NCBI GenBank assembly: GCA_013396655.1
Contig: WBMV01007278.1
Span: forward strand, 127,813-191,812
Length of the DNA: 64,000 bases
DNA from: Campylorhamphus procurvoides
Lineage: Eukaryota; Chordata; Aves; Passeriformes; Dendrocolaptidae
Direction of reading: 5' to 3'
The notes under the pieces: model-generated
Databases searched by the model: none
What the model saw: only the letters and a program-made list of their open reading frames with translations
Told to the model about the DNA's origin: nothing
Shown: positions 1-13,702 of the stretch, in pieces
How positions within the stretch are numbered: the stretch's first letter is position 1
How the letters are laid out: each line of letters starts with the position of its first letter
Position numbers and translations under genes: made by a program

Positions 1-885
1 TAATCATAATTATTTTTATGTTTACGTATCTTCCATCTTTTGGTCTCTAATCTTATATTTAGCCTAAAACCAACAACAAATAAAGCTGCCCATCCGGACA
101 TTCAATCAAATTCAGATGCTGCCACTGTCGTGCTCTTCTCATGGTCCCCATTCTTTAAAATTTTTTAATTTTAAAATGTATGTTTATTAACAAGCCATAT
201 AAGCTTGAGAAGAGAGAAAAGAATGACTATTTGAGCGAAAGTCATTCTCTGTTTCAGTCTAAGCATACGAGGCAGAAATTCACCACAGCTTCTGACTGCA
301 TATTGTGCAATAATCTCATAGCTTTAAAGAGAACACTCATCTAGGGCCAGAAGTACTCAACACACAAAGAAGTGTGCCACACTTCTAATTTAGCTCATCA
401 AATTAATTTCCGAGCAACAGCAAAAATGCTGAACGTCCCAAAGATGTGTAAGCAGAGGTCCAAGTGCATTTGGGAGCAGGAATGTCCAATAAGAATTACT
501 GAACAGGAAACAAGGTGCGTGGCAAAAATTTGAATTTTAATCCAGAAAAACAGTTCCATACTTTCTAACATTTTTGCTATGAACTTCAATGTACGAGTGC
601 AGGTGGATCAAGTATGTCCTTGATTCCTTCCCTGAAGTTAAAGCACGGGACCAGAAGTGACAACACAGGGACAGCTTCACTGTTCCATCTTTACCCATGA
701 GGAAATGGGTGGGCAGGAAGGGAGAAAGAGCTGGTGGGCAACAAGGAAACACTGGGGATAAAAAAATTCACAAACCAACCCCTTTTTTAACACGTTGAGC
801 AAACTGGCATTCCATCTTGAGAAACTATTTAGTTAAGAATGCAACGACATTGCAATGCAGAAAACCCAAACTGGCCCATACCCAC
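1..885 (-). other. HERC1: HERC1 intron 2 (partial)
   Basis: This stretch lies downstream (minus strand) of the splice donor that ends the first HERC1 coding exon. I see no further HERC1 exon in it: the RCC1-like repeats that should follow in the protein do not appear in any minus frame. It is AT-rich with no recognisable repeat. Confidence 0.7.
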
Positions 886-1841
886 CAGAGATCGCCGCAT
901 CTGTGTTAATATACTCATGAAGCAATCAAAGCTGATCATCCCTTCTGGGCTTTGCAGCAGCTTGCTTTTCTCCATGGTGTTCACCACAGCTGAGGCACCC
1001 AAAGCCATTTCAATCCACTCGAGAAGGTATCTCAAGGCACCTCGTTGGGCAGCCAAACCGAGAAGCAACTCCGAAGCTAATCTACGCCCTAAAGTGTCTG
1101 CCCCCGAGTTTGGGATCGTCACTCCTTTAAGAAACGTCGTCACTTGCGACAAACAGTCCAAGCCCATGGGTGGGATCTTGCTTTCGTTTGCCAGAGACAA
1201 AGGTGGCAAAGAGCTGACGACCTCTATGGCAGTGTGGATGACATCGTTGCAGAGGCTGAGGCCGGGCCCCGCCGCCGGCATCATCCAGCTCTGGCGCAGC
1301 AGCGCAAAGAGCAGGCTCAGCCCGGTCCGCACACCCATCTCAATGAGCGCGTCTGTGCTTGAGCGCGGCCGCTCGCTCACAGAGTGCACGTCTGTGGAGC
1401 CGGAGCTGCTCTCGGGAGAGTGCTGCTGCTGCTTCACCTTGCCCTTGTCGTGGTATTTGTTAGAAAGTGCATAGAAGACACGCTGCAGCACAAGCAGACG
1501 CTTGCGAAGTGCTCCAGCAAACGGGGAGTCAGAACACACCATCTTTGCCAGTGCCAGCTGGCTGCTAAGAAGGGCATCCAAGTAGTGGTCCTGTTCATCA
1601 CTAGATAGAGATTCCCGCTCAAAATCTGGTAACTGAGGTCCTTTGAGGCACAGAACCTGCTGGGGCAATGGCACTACTTCTTTATTGCTAACTAACTTAG
1701 CGTACAAGACAGACACTCCCTCCCTTGTTGCAATAGATTCACTGTCTTCTGTGATCCAGGAGCTGTTTAGATGCTCAAGCCATTTCAGCTTCACAGGTGG
1801 GACCATAGCTGCCATGCTGGTTCACTCCTTTGCCATTAGTC
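886..1841 (-). CDS. HERC1: HERC1 exon 2: start codon and residues 1-310 of the giant HECT E3 ubiquitin ligase HERC1
   Basis: HERC1 is a very large (about 4,860 aa) cytosolic and Golgi-associated HECT ubiquitin ligase with two RCC1-like domains, a SPRY domain and WD40 repeats. Only its N terminus is here. The minus strand opens with ATG at 1813-1815 (MAAMVPPVKLKWLEH...) and runs open for 310 codons to ...QMRRSL, where a GTGGGT donor follows at 885-884. The protein is nearly identical to human HERC1 as I know it (e.g. SWITEDSESIATREG, LSSDEQDHYLDALLSSQ). The acceptor is TTCATCCTCAG, ending at 1842, so 1816-1841 is 5' UTR. The exon stops before the first RCC1-like domain and is a mostly helical, domain-poor segment with one Ser/Gln-rich patch (about residues 129-150). 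Reading through the donor gives a short nonsense tail, which supports the splice site. The remaining exons are off the left edge. Confidence 0.97.
1822..1836 (-). promoter_or_regulatory. HERC1: Short upstream ORF in the HERC1 5' UTR
   Basis: Within the 26 nt of UTR carried by exon 2 there is an ATG (1834-1836) that reads ATG GCA AAG GAG TGA, a four-codon ORF ending 6 nt before the HERC1 ATG. Its -3 base is C, so it may be a weak initiator. A translational effect is inference only. Confidence 0.5.
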
Positions 1842-2261
1842 CTGAGGATGAAAACAACAGTCAGGAGGTGTGCAATATTATCTACAGAGCTTATGGCTCA
1901 CAGCAGGACAAATCCTGATAGTCCCTTCAGAAAGCAAGCAGCAAAAGGTTAACCACCAAGAATTACCAAGGTCTCATAATTTCACCCACATACATATGCA
2001 ACTTCCTTCACGTGATGTAAGAATTTCAGTCTAAGTCTACATTTTCTAATCCACATAAACAAATATTCATACAAACTTAATTTTGCTGCACTTCAATGGA
2101 AATATACTTGGAAAAAAAAACCCTCTTCAGAGACAGCGAAACAGAGAACAAAGACTTCAAAAAATACACAGGAAGATACACAACGGCGTACAAGTAAATG
2201 AAGCACCAGCGTAAACCTTCAGGTTACAATAAACAAGATTACTAATTCAGGTCATAACTAA

Positions 2262-2311
2262 GGGCTCAACCTGTCAAACACATTTCGGGCTCAACCTGTC
2301 AAACACATTTC
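2262..2311. repeat. Perfect 25-bp tandem duplication
   Basis: Two identical adjacent 25-bp copies, 2262-2286 and 2287-2311, each beginning GGGCTCAACC and ending CACATTTC. It is a recent slippage-type duplication within HERC1 intron 1. Confidence 0.95.
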
Positions 2312-5300
2312 TAAGTGCTCCTGTCACAAACCACTCTTTCCCCCTTCTAAAGAATTCTCCTTAAGATCCACATCAGAATGTTAATGGAAACCAGGACAGA
2401 TGGCTTGACCACTCAAGTGGCACTGCATGGCAGTGCTATTCATCCAAAGAACAGGCTCTTCAGGGCCAAATACACATTACAATCATTTACAAGTAAATTT
2501 AGAGAATCAAAAATTCTGTATTACATTACATTAATGCAATGTATGATGTAGGAGAGAACTTAATAATGAAGCAGCACAGGTTTACCAGCAAAGTTTTAAA
2601 TCAGTGGCCAAACCAACGTGACAGCTTATGGCATTCTTTCAGATCAAAGACATCAATGAATTTGATATATTCTTTTTTCCTGTTGACAATTTCAGAAAAA
2701 ACCCCAACACATCATGACACTTCGATGTGCATTCAAACTCAATGAAGTATTATGATGAAATTGCTAAAAAATTCTTGGGAATCCCAGGGCGAAAATGGGA
2801 ATTCCTCACACACACCACCAAGATTTTTTTAGCTAGCACTACCCCCTGGAATACAACCCTTTTAGGTGAAAAGCATTTTCAAGGTTTACAATTAGCTAGA
2901 CAGGATTACATTTTTCTGTTCACTGATTTAAAATTCAAAAATCTAAAATAAATCAAGAGATGGAAAAGTTACACTTGAATTAGAGAATTTCAAACCATTT
3001 TGAAACTTAATCTGAGTGCACCAACTTCCAAACTGAACACAGCAGTACATCCCCTGTGATCACTTTCAGAAGGGAGAATATAATGTTGGAAAGGCAAATA
3101 ATTTTCTCTGCCTGGTACTTTTTTCAGGACAACACACCATGGACACAGGGCATGGCCAGCATGGGGAATGTGCACATGGTCTTGTAGTTCCACAGTGCTC
3201 GGTCACCACAAACCCCTTAACCATTGCAATCAGAATCAAAGTGTCAGCTCTTCGAAAACAACAGAAGGATGTCTTGTATATTCGAAAGATTACAGTCTTT
3301 TTTTGGCAATATTTGGATATTGTAACAAACTACTTCTAAAGGTGAAGTTTCCTGAAGAACCACATGCTATGAAAACAATATTTGAAAGTGAAACAGGGAA
3401 AAAGTCAAGTTATCTTTTATTTAAGTTTCGAGAGATCTTCTCTATCTTGAAAGCAAGGAGGCAATATTTTGATTACTAAGTTGGTAAAACAGAGACAACA
3501 ACAAGTATAGAGGCACCTCTGTACTAAGTTTCTAGTGGAAATATCAAACCTTTCAAAACAGAATACAATACATTCTGATATACAACACAGAATTTTCTAG
3601 ACTTGAGCTGCCGTTCTACCAGGAAATTTAAAGAAAAAGATCTTCATTGAAAAGATTTGTATCACAAAAATAAATCCTAAGTAATCTGCATCAAGAATAC
3701 AAAGTGATTTTTTTTCCGAATTTTTCAGTACTTTAGTCACAAATGTAACTAGTAGCTTTTCAAACATTTAAACCACAGTTAGGGCTTACCTGGTTATAAT
3801 TTTAAAAACACACATGAACAGCATTTAACAGAAAGGCAATTCAAGATTTAGAGCTCAGGAACAACAGAGGTGCAGGGTTGATAAGCAGATCTCAGCATTA
3901 TGATGATTTCTGTCTGCACTGAATTATACAGTGGGTGCCCATCACCTGGTATTTCACACAGATAAAAGATCATAATTCCAAAACATCCACTGCGTTTGAA
4001 AAATCTCTCACATACATGAACACAGACTAATCACAACTATTTGAGTGCAGAGCTCTTCTAAGTGTATGTCTGAGAAAATTTTTAAAAATTAATAAATCAA
4101 AAGAACACACTGCTCCCAAAGAGACACGTGAGTTATTAATTATAATGCTGGCAGCATTTAGAACTCCAGTTTCTTCAAGAGGATTCTTGATGTCAACCAT
4201 AAATTTGCTCAAGCTAGTTTAAAGCTTCTGCAAAGTGAATGAGTTTCTAAACTGCTCATTTTAAAAGTGTAATTTAAAGTAACCCACAAATGCTTTACCT
4301 CCTACTGTACAAAACAGATTCGTTTAACTCCTGTTTTATAATCATTAACCATGGGTTGCATCGGTTCTGAACGACCACTCTCTGTTCTTTGACCCTTTAA
4401 GTTCTAATGTTTTACAATTTCACCAAGAAGTAATATAATTCCCTGAAGGAGAAGTTTATGTTCCTTGACAGTCCCTGTTTAATGTAATTCCAAACAAACT
4501 GCCTGGGGTGGAGGGAGCCTGTGCCACACAGTGAAAGCCGTGCTACTGCCAGGCCATATCGTAGGGCAAGGGGTAACAGGCAGGGCAACCTGCTCCTCCT
4601 CTTTATCCTGACATTTCACACTTACAAAACATGAACTAAAAAATTACAGAACTATACTACAGTTATTCTGCCAATATATCTGCCAAAAAAGCACATTCTG
4701 GGCTGTTAAGCATCTGCTTTTATTCCAGCCAAATTTTCTCCACAATAGATCAGCACCTTCACCAAAAGCCTCCCCTGAGCCCCAGTAACTTGTTGTGCTA
4801 CAGCAGCCCAGGTCCTTAGGCAGGTCAATCCCACAGAAGCTGGAGCCACAGCTGATAACTAGCACTGCCAGGCAGTGAGCATTCCTTGCATGTCATACAA
4901 GACACACCCTCTGTCTGCCCACACTACAGAACTCACCAGCAGCTCAGCTCCCGGGTGACACAGACAGGTATCGTTATGTCCAGGACCGTGTTTAGGGAGA
5001 AAGGGCAACACGGTCTCGTTTGTCAGAAAGGACTTCATCTGATTTGCAGCTCTAAGGCCAGTTAATGAAAACATCCAAACTCTGGTGTTATGTGACCAAG
5101 TTCATCCCTTCTCAAGAGGTAAAACATGGGGATGTAGCCACATTAAGAAGTTCCCTGCATAAAGACTCATTCACAGGCTTTATGTTATACTTCCACCAGC
5201 TACTCTTCATTCAGGAACTTCAAAACATGCCCACATACCTCAAAGGTGCAAATACTGCTCCTTTTCCTGAAAACTGATAGATGTTTTCCTTTTCCGCTTG

Positions 5301-8300
5301 TATGCACCTCTAAAAATAGAGACTGAAGCTTGAATCTGAGCTCTTAGAAGTGACCTACTCTCCTACTGCATCTTTTCAGAAGAAATATGTTGGTCCGTCT
5401 TGAAAATAACATTCAGCTTCATGTGCCAGGTCACAGGCTTTAGCCAGACACTGCTAGGAACTCTGGAAATGCTCTGAATGCAAATGTAAATTATCTGTCT
5501 CTGCCTGGAGTACAGGAGTAGCAACTACACATGACACAAATGAAGCAGAAACCAGGTAACAATGGCCAGCACAGAATACAGACTGGTTATTTCATGCAGC
5601 TCATCACCTGTAGAGCCTGGACAAGGACAGCTCATTTCTTTTTAGGTGCAGGCAAAGAGAAAAATACATTTGACTTGGAAAGCTCATGTGAATGCACTTT
5701 CACCAGGTCTGACCACTACAAGATCAGGTGAGCATATGAAGGTACCAACCCCAGAGCTTTCTGAGATTTCTATTTGAAAAAAAAAAAAAGCAACAAAAAG
5801 ATCTTTTTGAAACCACAACCACCATTCCTCCTTAAAAACAGCCCTGTCACATTTTGTTATGTGTGTATATTTTCTTATTTTGGGCTCCAAGTTGAGAAAA
5901 TAATTTGAAAATAACTTATTATGCTACTGTCAAATCCCTACCCAACATTTCACATGCAGTAAACCTCCCAATCTTCCAAGTGAACAGCTCTCACTGGAAC
6001 AAAAAAGCTGCAATTTAACCAAGATGATGCCTTGAACATTATCTATTGTATAATTTCCAGAAATGCAACATTTTTAATCTGCAGTTGTTAGAGAAATTTT
6101 TGATACTTTATAAAAAAATGCATCTGTTCAGCAACAGCTGGAAAAAAATTTTTTCAGACTGCTAAAACAAAAGCCCAGTTCTCCTTCTCTTACCCCTTCC
6201 TTTCTCCTCCTGCTCCACAGAAAAAAACCCCAAGCAAATAAACAAAAAAAAGTAAACTTTGAGAATGTGCAACACAACTCATTTGTCGTATCTTTTAGAA
6301 CCACAGTTCCTGTTGAGGAAATTGCCATTCTGGGGGAGTAAATGCCCACATCTATTTTACTGGTGCTAAAGTCACCTAAAATGTTGGTAAGTCAACTTAA
6401 AACTCATAGCTGAACATGGATTACAACACAATATCACCACATTTAACACCTATTTCCAAAGCTTACTCTAGGGAACAGCTGGGACAAAACATACACATCA
6501 AACACTAAACCCCGAGTTTATTCTGGATGCTGAATTTTTATTTCAAAATAGCAGTGGGAGCACCTTGAGCTGCAGTGGAATAAATCTGAAGGCAACTAAG
6601 CCCACCTTCAGAGCTTGTTTGCTACCTCAGAATTCCCAGTTCTTCTTCACACCAACCTGCAAAACCTCTGCCTACAAGCTGGCTGTGAGGAAAGAAGATT
6701 CAGGAACACATCGAAGGAAGTGAAAACACAATCAGGTGTAGCCAATGAAACTGTTACAGCAGGAATAAAGAAGCAGCATGAAAGGAAGGATAGAGGCATC
6801 ATACTACCTTCAGCAAAAGGCAGGGGAGATCAAAGGTCACCTGCAATCCTCAGAAACATAACTTGGACAAAAGAATATGAGTATTTCTTATACAACTTAA
6901 GGCCTGTCAAGAAAGTGGTTTTCATTAAGGAGTGGTGGGAGGAAGATTGAGAAACCTACTGATACTACTGGCAGTTCCACCAGGGAAGAACTGCTGCCAA
7001 ACAAGGGACGAAGGCAAAGGGACTTGTCCACCACCCTCTCCGAAACCACTGTTAAAGCTGGGGAAAAAATGCTGTGTGGGAGCTCACAGTCACAGCCAGT
7101 GCTGCAGCTGAGCTGAGGAAAAGGCTCAGACTCCTCACTCCTCCACTGGACCCTTTGCAAGCCACAGAACAAGGAGAGCTGTGAGTTCCCCGGCCATTCA
7201 CTGGGACACAACTGCTGGTTGTTGCTCTTCCATCAGATGAAAGACAATGTGAAGAAAAGAACCCTTGAAAATATGAGGAACATAAGCTGGGAGAGCTCCT
7301 CTAGGAGAGCAGAACACTTAAATTATGTAAGAAAACATGCTTAAGAGAGTTCTCTCTCAATGTTAGAAGAAACATGGAAATCACCTGCAGCAGAGACAAA
7401 GGTTCTTCTTCCCTTGGCAGTCCATCACTTCCAAGGCACCCAAAGGCAGCCCTACAGATTCCACAGCTGCATCTCCCTGCCCAGTGAATGATCATCCTCC
7501 TGGCTGCAGACTCCGTTTTCACACAGCAAAGTCGCAACCAGCTACTTCTGCTCTGCCCCACTGTGTGAACCAACCCCCACACCACACACTCAAACTGCAT
7601 TGGGCTACTGTCACTCAGATTCTAAGCCCAGCATTCAGTCTTCACATCTTGCAATAGCTTGTAAGCATAGAAGGAAGGTAACAGGCTGCATTTCAAAGTC
7701 AAAGAAATCAAATTCTAACTGTGAGGAAATTGTGGTAATTAAATGGTTGGCACACAGTTCCACACAGCCAAGAACTTAAAGAGCGGAAGTTCACAGCAAA
7801 TTTCATTACCCTTTTATCCATATATTTCTGTTCACCTATTTAGTTAGATGATGGTTTCCAAGTTTTGGTCTAGAGTGTGTTTGTTGCATCTAAGAAAAAA
7901 TAAAAGAGAAAAAATAAAACAAAACCAAGAGCCTGCAAGCATTTGTCAGCAAGACAAGAGTAAGAGTAAACACTAATAATAACTGACACACTTAAGATCT
8001 TTCCTTTTGAGTTAAAATACAGGATAAAAGAGGAAAGTTGTCATATTTCAGGGAAATCATGCAGTCTTTAGTGGCCTAGGAAATAATTTTAAAGAATTTA
8101 AAACATTCTGTTTTGTTATTGGTGTTTAGTTTTTCTTAAATTGGAATTAATTCAGCCTGAAACCACCATCTAATTCTTACAGGTCACTTGATATACTTAT
8201 TTTTGACATGTGAGCTTGCCTACAACAACTAATAAATCACATGTATTAAAATGTAAAAGGCCTGTTGCAAGTCATCATTAAATACAACAAACTACTGAGC

Positions 8301-8695
8301 ATATGAGCTTTCAATTGAATTTATACCAGTAATGAAACAGGCCAGTCAATGCATTTACTTAGAAACATTATCTATTTTCTAAAGAAAAAGAACTCTTCCT
8401 GTATCTCAAATAAGAACAAAAGAAGAGACTGGAGATACACGTAACTACAAGTTATTTCCATGAAGCAGAAATAAATTATGAAGAGATAAACTATAAATAC
8501 TGTTCCTTTCTTCTCTCTTGTCACTACAGCAATTTAAAGTCTCAGAAACAAAAAGAGGAGTTTGCAATTAAACCCAGCCTGTTCATTTTATATATACAAT
8601 ACCCAGTCACTGACTGCATGGAGGGCTAATACCTTGATGTCAAACTGACCAGGAAATACAATAAAATAGGTATTCCACTACAAACGTTTCAGTAT

Positions 8696-8745
8696 TTTTA
8701 ATATATATACATAAAGGTATATATATGTATTTATATTATACGCCA
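8696..8745. repeat. AT-rich simple repeat (TATA/TACATA)
   Basis: Alternating TA runs with interspersed TACATA and TGTATT, in HERC1 intron 1. Confidence 0.7.
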
Positions 8746-11700
8746 TAAATATCCCAGCATTTCACGTGTATGTGTGTGAAGTACAAGAAATCTTTGTGCA
8801 ACAATTATTTATTTTCAAGAGGGGAATAATTCTTGCTAAACATCACAGTTAAGATCAAAGTGAAATTACAGGGCAAATTATTCAAAATGTATTTTTGTGT
8901 TTATATAATGTGCCATACAAAAGGTAAAATGAGACTGAGAAGTAACAGTAGGTTTTCCAGGCACTTACCACCATCTCCTAAATTAGCTGTGGGAAACGTA
9001 GATTTCTCTAGAAAGAGAACAAACGAACACTAAAGAATTTCCATAAATCCACCTGTTTGGCTCAGACTGTCAGACCTCTAAGAACACCTTTTTTTTAATA
9101 TTTTTTTTTCTGATTTTTACTACAGCTTCAGGAAACCAAGAAGTTTTTAGGTCTTGTCACTTTGAGGTAAGTGGGACAGCTTTGAACCATTTCAAATGCA
9201 AAAATAAGACCTCACTAAGGGACAAAAACTTGACCAGACAGGTTAGTAAGAGAAGTTCTCAGCTCCAACATAGTCATGGGAACATGGAAACTGCTGCAAA
9301 TACTCCCATATTGCAGGGGCAGGGGGAAATAATACTAATTTTAAAAGGATTTCAGCATGGGTTTGGAGGTCAAAGCTTCTAAGGCTATAAAGGTCCTGTT
9401 TCTGAGCTCAGTGGCAAAGACAGGTCCTGGATGGAATGAACACACAACATCCCTGAAGGAATTTCCATAGTCCTCCCTTTCCATGTCAGCTTGGAAATTA
9501 TGGGAGACACTTGAATTTGTCACCCAAGAACTGCCTCCATGCAGTTGACAAATTTCTCCTAATATAAGTAAACACGAAGCTCCCAGGGAGGTTCAGATTA
9601 AACCAAAATTGTTCAGAAGGCACTGTGGGGAGATAGAGAGGAAGGTTGCTGGGATTGTTTAAGGAAAGGTGGGCATGGACAGAGGCTGTACAGTGTGGTT
9701 CCATCACAGTGTAGTCCTTTTGAGGGAGGAATAGGAAGATAAGAAACAGCTCAAGACAACTCCAAATTCCTGCAAGAAGAAACTTAAGTATGAAAGTCAA
9801 GACAAGAAAAAAAAAAAGAGGGGTTTCATTTTGCTTTAAAGAAGGTTGTACAAAAGATCCCAAAAAAGTGGAAGACAGGAATATTATCTTACTATTTTAA
9901 AAAGTAGAGAGTGTAACCGCACAACCTCCTCACAAAATATGTGTTGCTTTTTCAGTCCTTAGCACACACATTCAGCATATCAACACACAGAAACCACTGA
10001 AATGTGTGCAGGGAGGAGATAATTTTAGGGCCTTTTTTTGTCTCCAACACAGTGGTTCTACCTCACTGCCAAATGTAGCTAATCACTAGTATTCCCGCAA
10101 GAATAATGTAAGTCCAGCGATAAGGAACTTCTGCCCAAACTGCTAAAAGGAAAAATTGAAAAACTGAACAATCACCTCAGAAATGCAGCTAAATCTTGAA
10201 GTATGGTGATTTCCCATTGTTTGTATGTACCTGAATCTTCTGCTTCACTGTTATTTTACAGCTCTGGGCTTTCCTCCCTGTGTACAACACCCAAGCAAGC
10301 AAACACTGTAATACAGGGATAAAAAGCAAAACTGGTCTTACAGCAAGTGTTGTCAAGTGGACACAGCAAACAAAGGGAATATATTTCAACCTAGTCTTTA
10401 GGCAGGACTTTCCATGGTCCGTGGAGATTTTCAAACATATAAAAATCCATAAAATTAGAGGCAGTATCTTCAATCAGTATGAAGAAAATGTATTTTCTTA
10501 AACCAGTGCCTCTAGCACACACACTGAAGATATTAACAAGGACAAAATTTAACAAAGCCACATATTACCATGTTTTTCTTTAACAGTCTGACTGCAGCAC
10601 AAAACCAACCACACAGAAACCCAATTATTCTGACACAGGCCAAGTGCTCAGGCTCTCAGAACTGCTACAAAAGCAGCTGAAAGCTTCCTTTTCTGCAAAG
10701 CTCTTGAAAAACTGCACCTATAACACTGTAAACATTACATGTCCTAAAAAGCCCAAGTTTTCTCAGAGGAAATATAAACCTCATGAGCACTCACTCCTTC
10801 CCTCTCTGCAATTAGCAATTTCAGCAACCTTTTGAGATGCTGACTGCATTTATTTGATGGGTAGCCAATTACAAAAGCTGGTAACATACAGTTACGTACA
10901 GCTGATACTGCTTCATGCAGTTAAATCCCTGCAACAGTGACAACTGCTGTGGATGGGCCAGAGAAATCGAGCATTTTATGGCTTACACAAAACTCAGGAA
11001 AGATTTCACAGTCAGAATAATCAGGTAATTTTACTAGCTCATTAAGAAGATAATTAATTCACTGCAACTAAGGCTGACTATTGAAAAACTTTTTTCTGGA
11101 GTGTTAATTTAGGTAAATTTTTAACAAAGTAGAAGTTCCGTATGCATAGCTGACCACAGCTCTGGAAAAGATAAGTTATTTAAAATATGACAGAAAACCT
11201 GATGCCATATGTTCCTCTTTACTGCCTCACTGTGATGACAATATTACAGTTCCGTTATACAAGCGGAATCTCTTCAAAGTGGCAATATTTGAGTTGTGTA
11301 GCACCTTTTAGTTTGTTAATTCAAATAAATGTAATACTCTTAGCAGTAAACCCAAGCCTTTACTCTGTATCCAAGTCTACTAAATTATTATTTCAGTATT
11401 CTAACTCCTAATACAACTATAACACACTGGTTATTTGTTATCTCCCCTGCAGCACCAGCTGAAGCGAAGACTCTCTTTGCCCTGCATAGCTCTACTCATC
11501 CAGACCATATTCCTTTGCCATTTTCCTAGTTCCCTTCTTGTTCCATGACCATCTGTACTGGCCCCGTGACCTACCTGAGGCCTCAGAAACAATATATATC
11601 TGTGTTCATCTGTACAACTCCAGAGCTGAATGGGCAATTCAGGATACAGATGTACCTTTACTTTGTGCAACAGAAGGACTGTTGTCTGGTTTTACCAAGT

Positions 11701-13647
11701 TCCAGTCCTTACAGTTCCTGCAATTCCATAAAATGAGATTACCTGAAGTTTTATTCATTCTGCTCTTCCAGACTTGTTACAAAGGAGGCACCAAGTCCCA
11801 GTAAAATCTTGCTTCACATGCTGCCAGCTGTCAGAATGCAGTGATTTTTGAACTCCTTATTAAAGTTTTACAATCCGAAAGTAAACCTACAAGAAAAGCA
11901 ACCTGATTTGCTTCCCTTTTTTCATAAAGGGTTGTATATATAGGATTTAGCATCATGTATCAGGGCTCCAAACAACCTTTACAGCTTTCTTCCTGAAAGA
12001 TGATTCAGAAACCAGGAATATACAAAGGTGGTTAAAATCCTGCCTTGTCATAGGCCAGCAGCATAAAATATATAAGCAATGCAAAACCTGCAAGATGTTT
12101 CATATTGCTCATGGCCAGGGAACGCTATGACAGTTAAAACCAACAGGACATAATGTTGCCTAAAAGAGTTATTTGTTCAATATTTCACTCCTGCCAAAAA
12201 GCACTGAAGATCACTGTGCAAGGTAAAAACCCTCAAAATGTTCTTTCTGGGCAATCCATGCAGTCTATCCACAGTGTCAGGACAGAGGCGAATGGGAATC
12301 CATACAAAACAGCTATGGGAAAGAAAAAGAGGAAATGATAAATGAGAAAATACTGACACTGCAGAGAAATCACTACAAATTACCAAGGAACTGAAAGTAA
12401 AGAGACAAAAAAGCAGCAGCAAAAAAAGGAAAAAGGGAGAGGTGCTGGCTAACAGGGCACAGTCAGTCAAATAAGGCGGAAAAAAGGAGCCCTGATCTCC
12501 TCCAAATCTGCAATGGGAAGGAGCAAAAGGAGCAAAGCAGAGAAGGCAAGTCAGAAGAGCAGCTCGAGCAGCTGGTTCCTCACTCCTCAGAGCAAGCACA
12601 GTGACACTCACACACCCTGGCATTAGTTATGGCAACATCTGGCTCCACTGAGCACAATGGCCACTCTCTCTGCTCCCTGCATGAGCCTGCTGCTCAGCAT
12701 ATGGAAACCAAATTCATGACACCAGCATTCACAGGAAGATTACTTAGGCAGACAACTGTCAACTTTTCTTTCCAAATAGTAAATTCCACCTAGGTTTATA
12801 TTTGTTAAGTAAGCTGAGGTTCTACTGATATTCTTCCAAATTTAGTCTTCCTTTATTATTTATTCAGGATTACTCAGTTATTCATTATCTATTATCCATT
12901 CATTATTACACTAATGAAACCAATATATATGATTTCAACTGGTCACAACTGGTCACTCCAAAAACCTTTTGGGAGAGAAGCAAAAGGGGACAAAGTTATT
13001 TTTTAAATTAGTAAGAAATGAAACCTATTTTCCCTTCTGCCCTTAGGTTTATAAGAAAGTGATACAAAATCATGGTCTGTCAATGTAAACCTTTGGGTGC
13101 TGTACAAAGTCTACCCAAGCAGAGGGGAAATAAAAGTTATTATTACTATTCTGCAGAGAAATTTAGAAAAATCAATTTAATCCATTACTTCTTCAGATGC
13201 ATTGAAGTATACTGAAGTGAAAGCTGAGAATGTAAGACACTCCACCTACATAATCATCAAAAGCAGTTGGTAAAAATAACTGAGGACCAGAAATCCCCAT
13301 GTATCAAAAATGTTCCAAGAGCCTGACCAAAGAAAGGTGCCTGATCTTACGCTGGAAAACGGATGAGAACCCTGGTGAGGTTTACCCCTGTCACTCTCTC
13401 CCTGAAAGGTACAATTGCTTGTACTTCTACTAACTGTGTAGCCACAGTATTTTCAACTACCACAGAACAGAAACAGACATTTCCTTGCAAAAACTACAAA
13501 CATTTTTAAGATGTACTTACTAGTAATCCTGACTTGAGACTGAGAAAGTCAGCAATAGATAGGGGGACTGCAATATGTACACACAGTCAAAATTCAAACT
13601 CATTTTAAGTCAGCTGTGATGTAAGGCTGACTGCAGCCTTTAGATAC

Positions 13648-13702
13648 ATGTATTTACACACACATATATACAGATATATACATACACATGCACATATATA
13701 AA
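13648..13702. repeat. Degenerate CA/TA microsatellite
   Basis: ACACACACATATATACAGA-type alternating purine-pyrimidine tract in HERC1 intron 1. Confidence 0.75.

Noticed and set aside
839..1474. 211-codon plus-strand frame
   Set aside because: It is the antisense shadow of the HERC1 exon.
9585..9720. CR1-like wording (GGGAGGTTCAGATTAAACC)
   Set aside because: Only short similarity to CR1 and no continuous match; not called.
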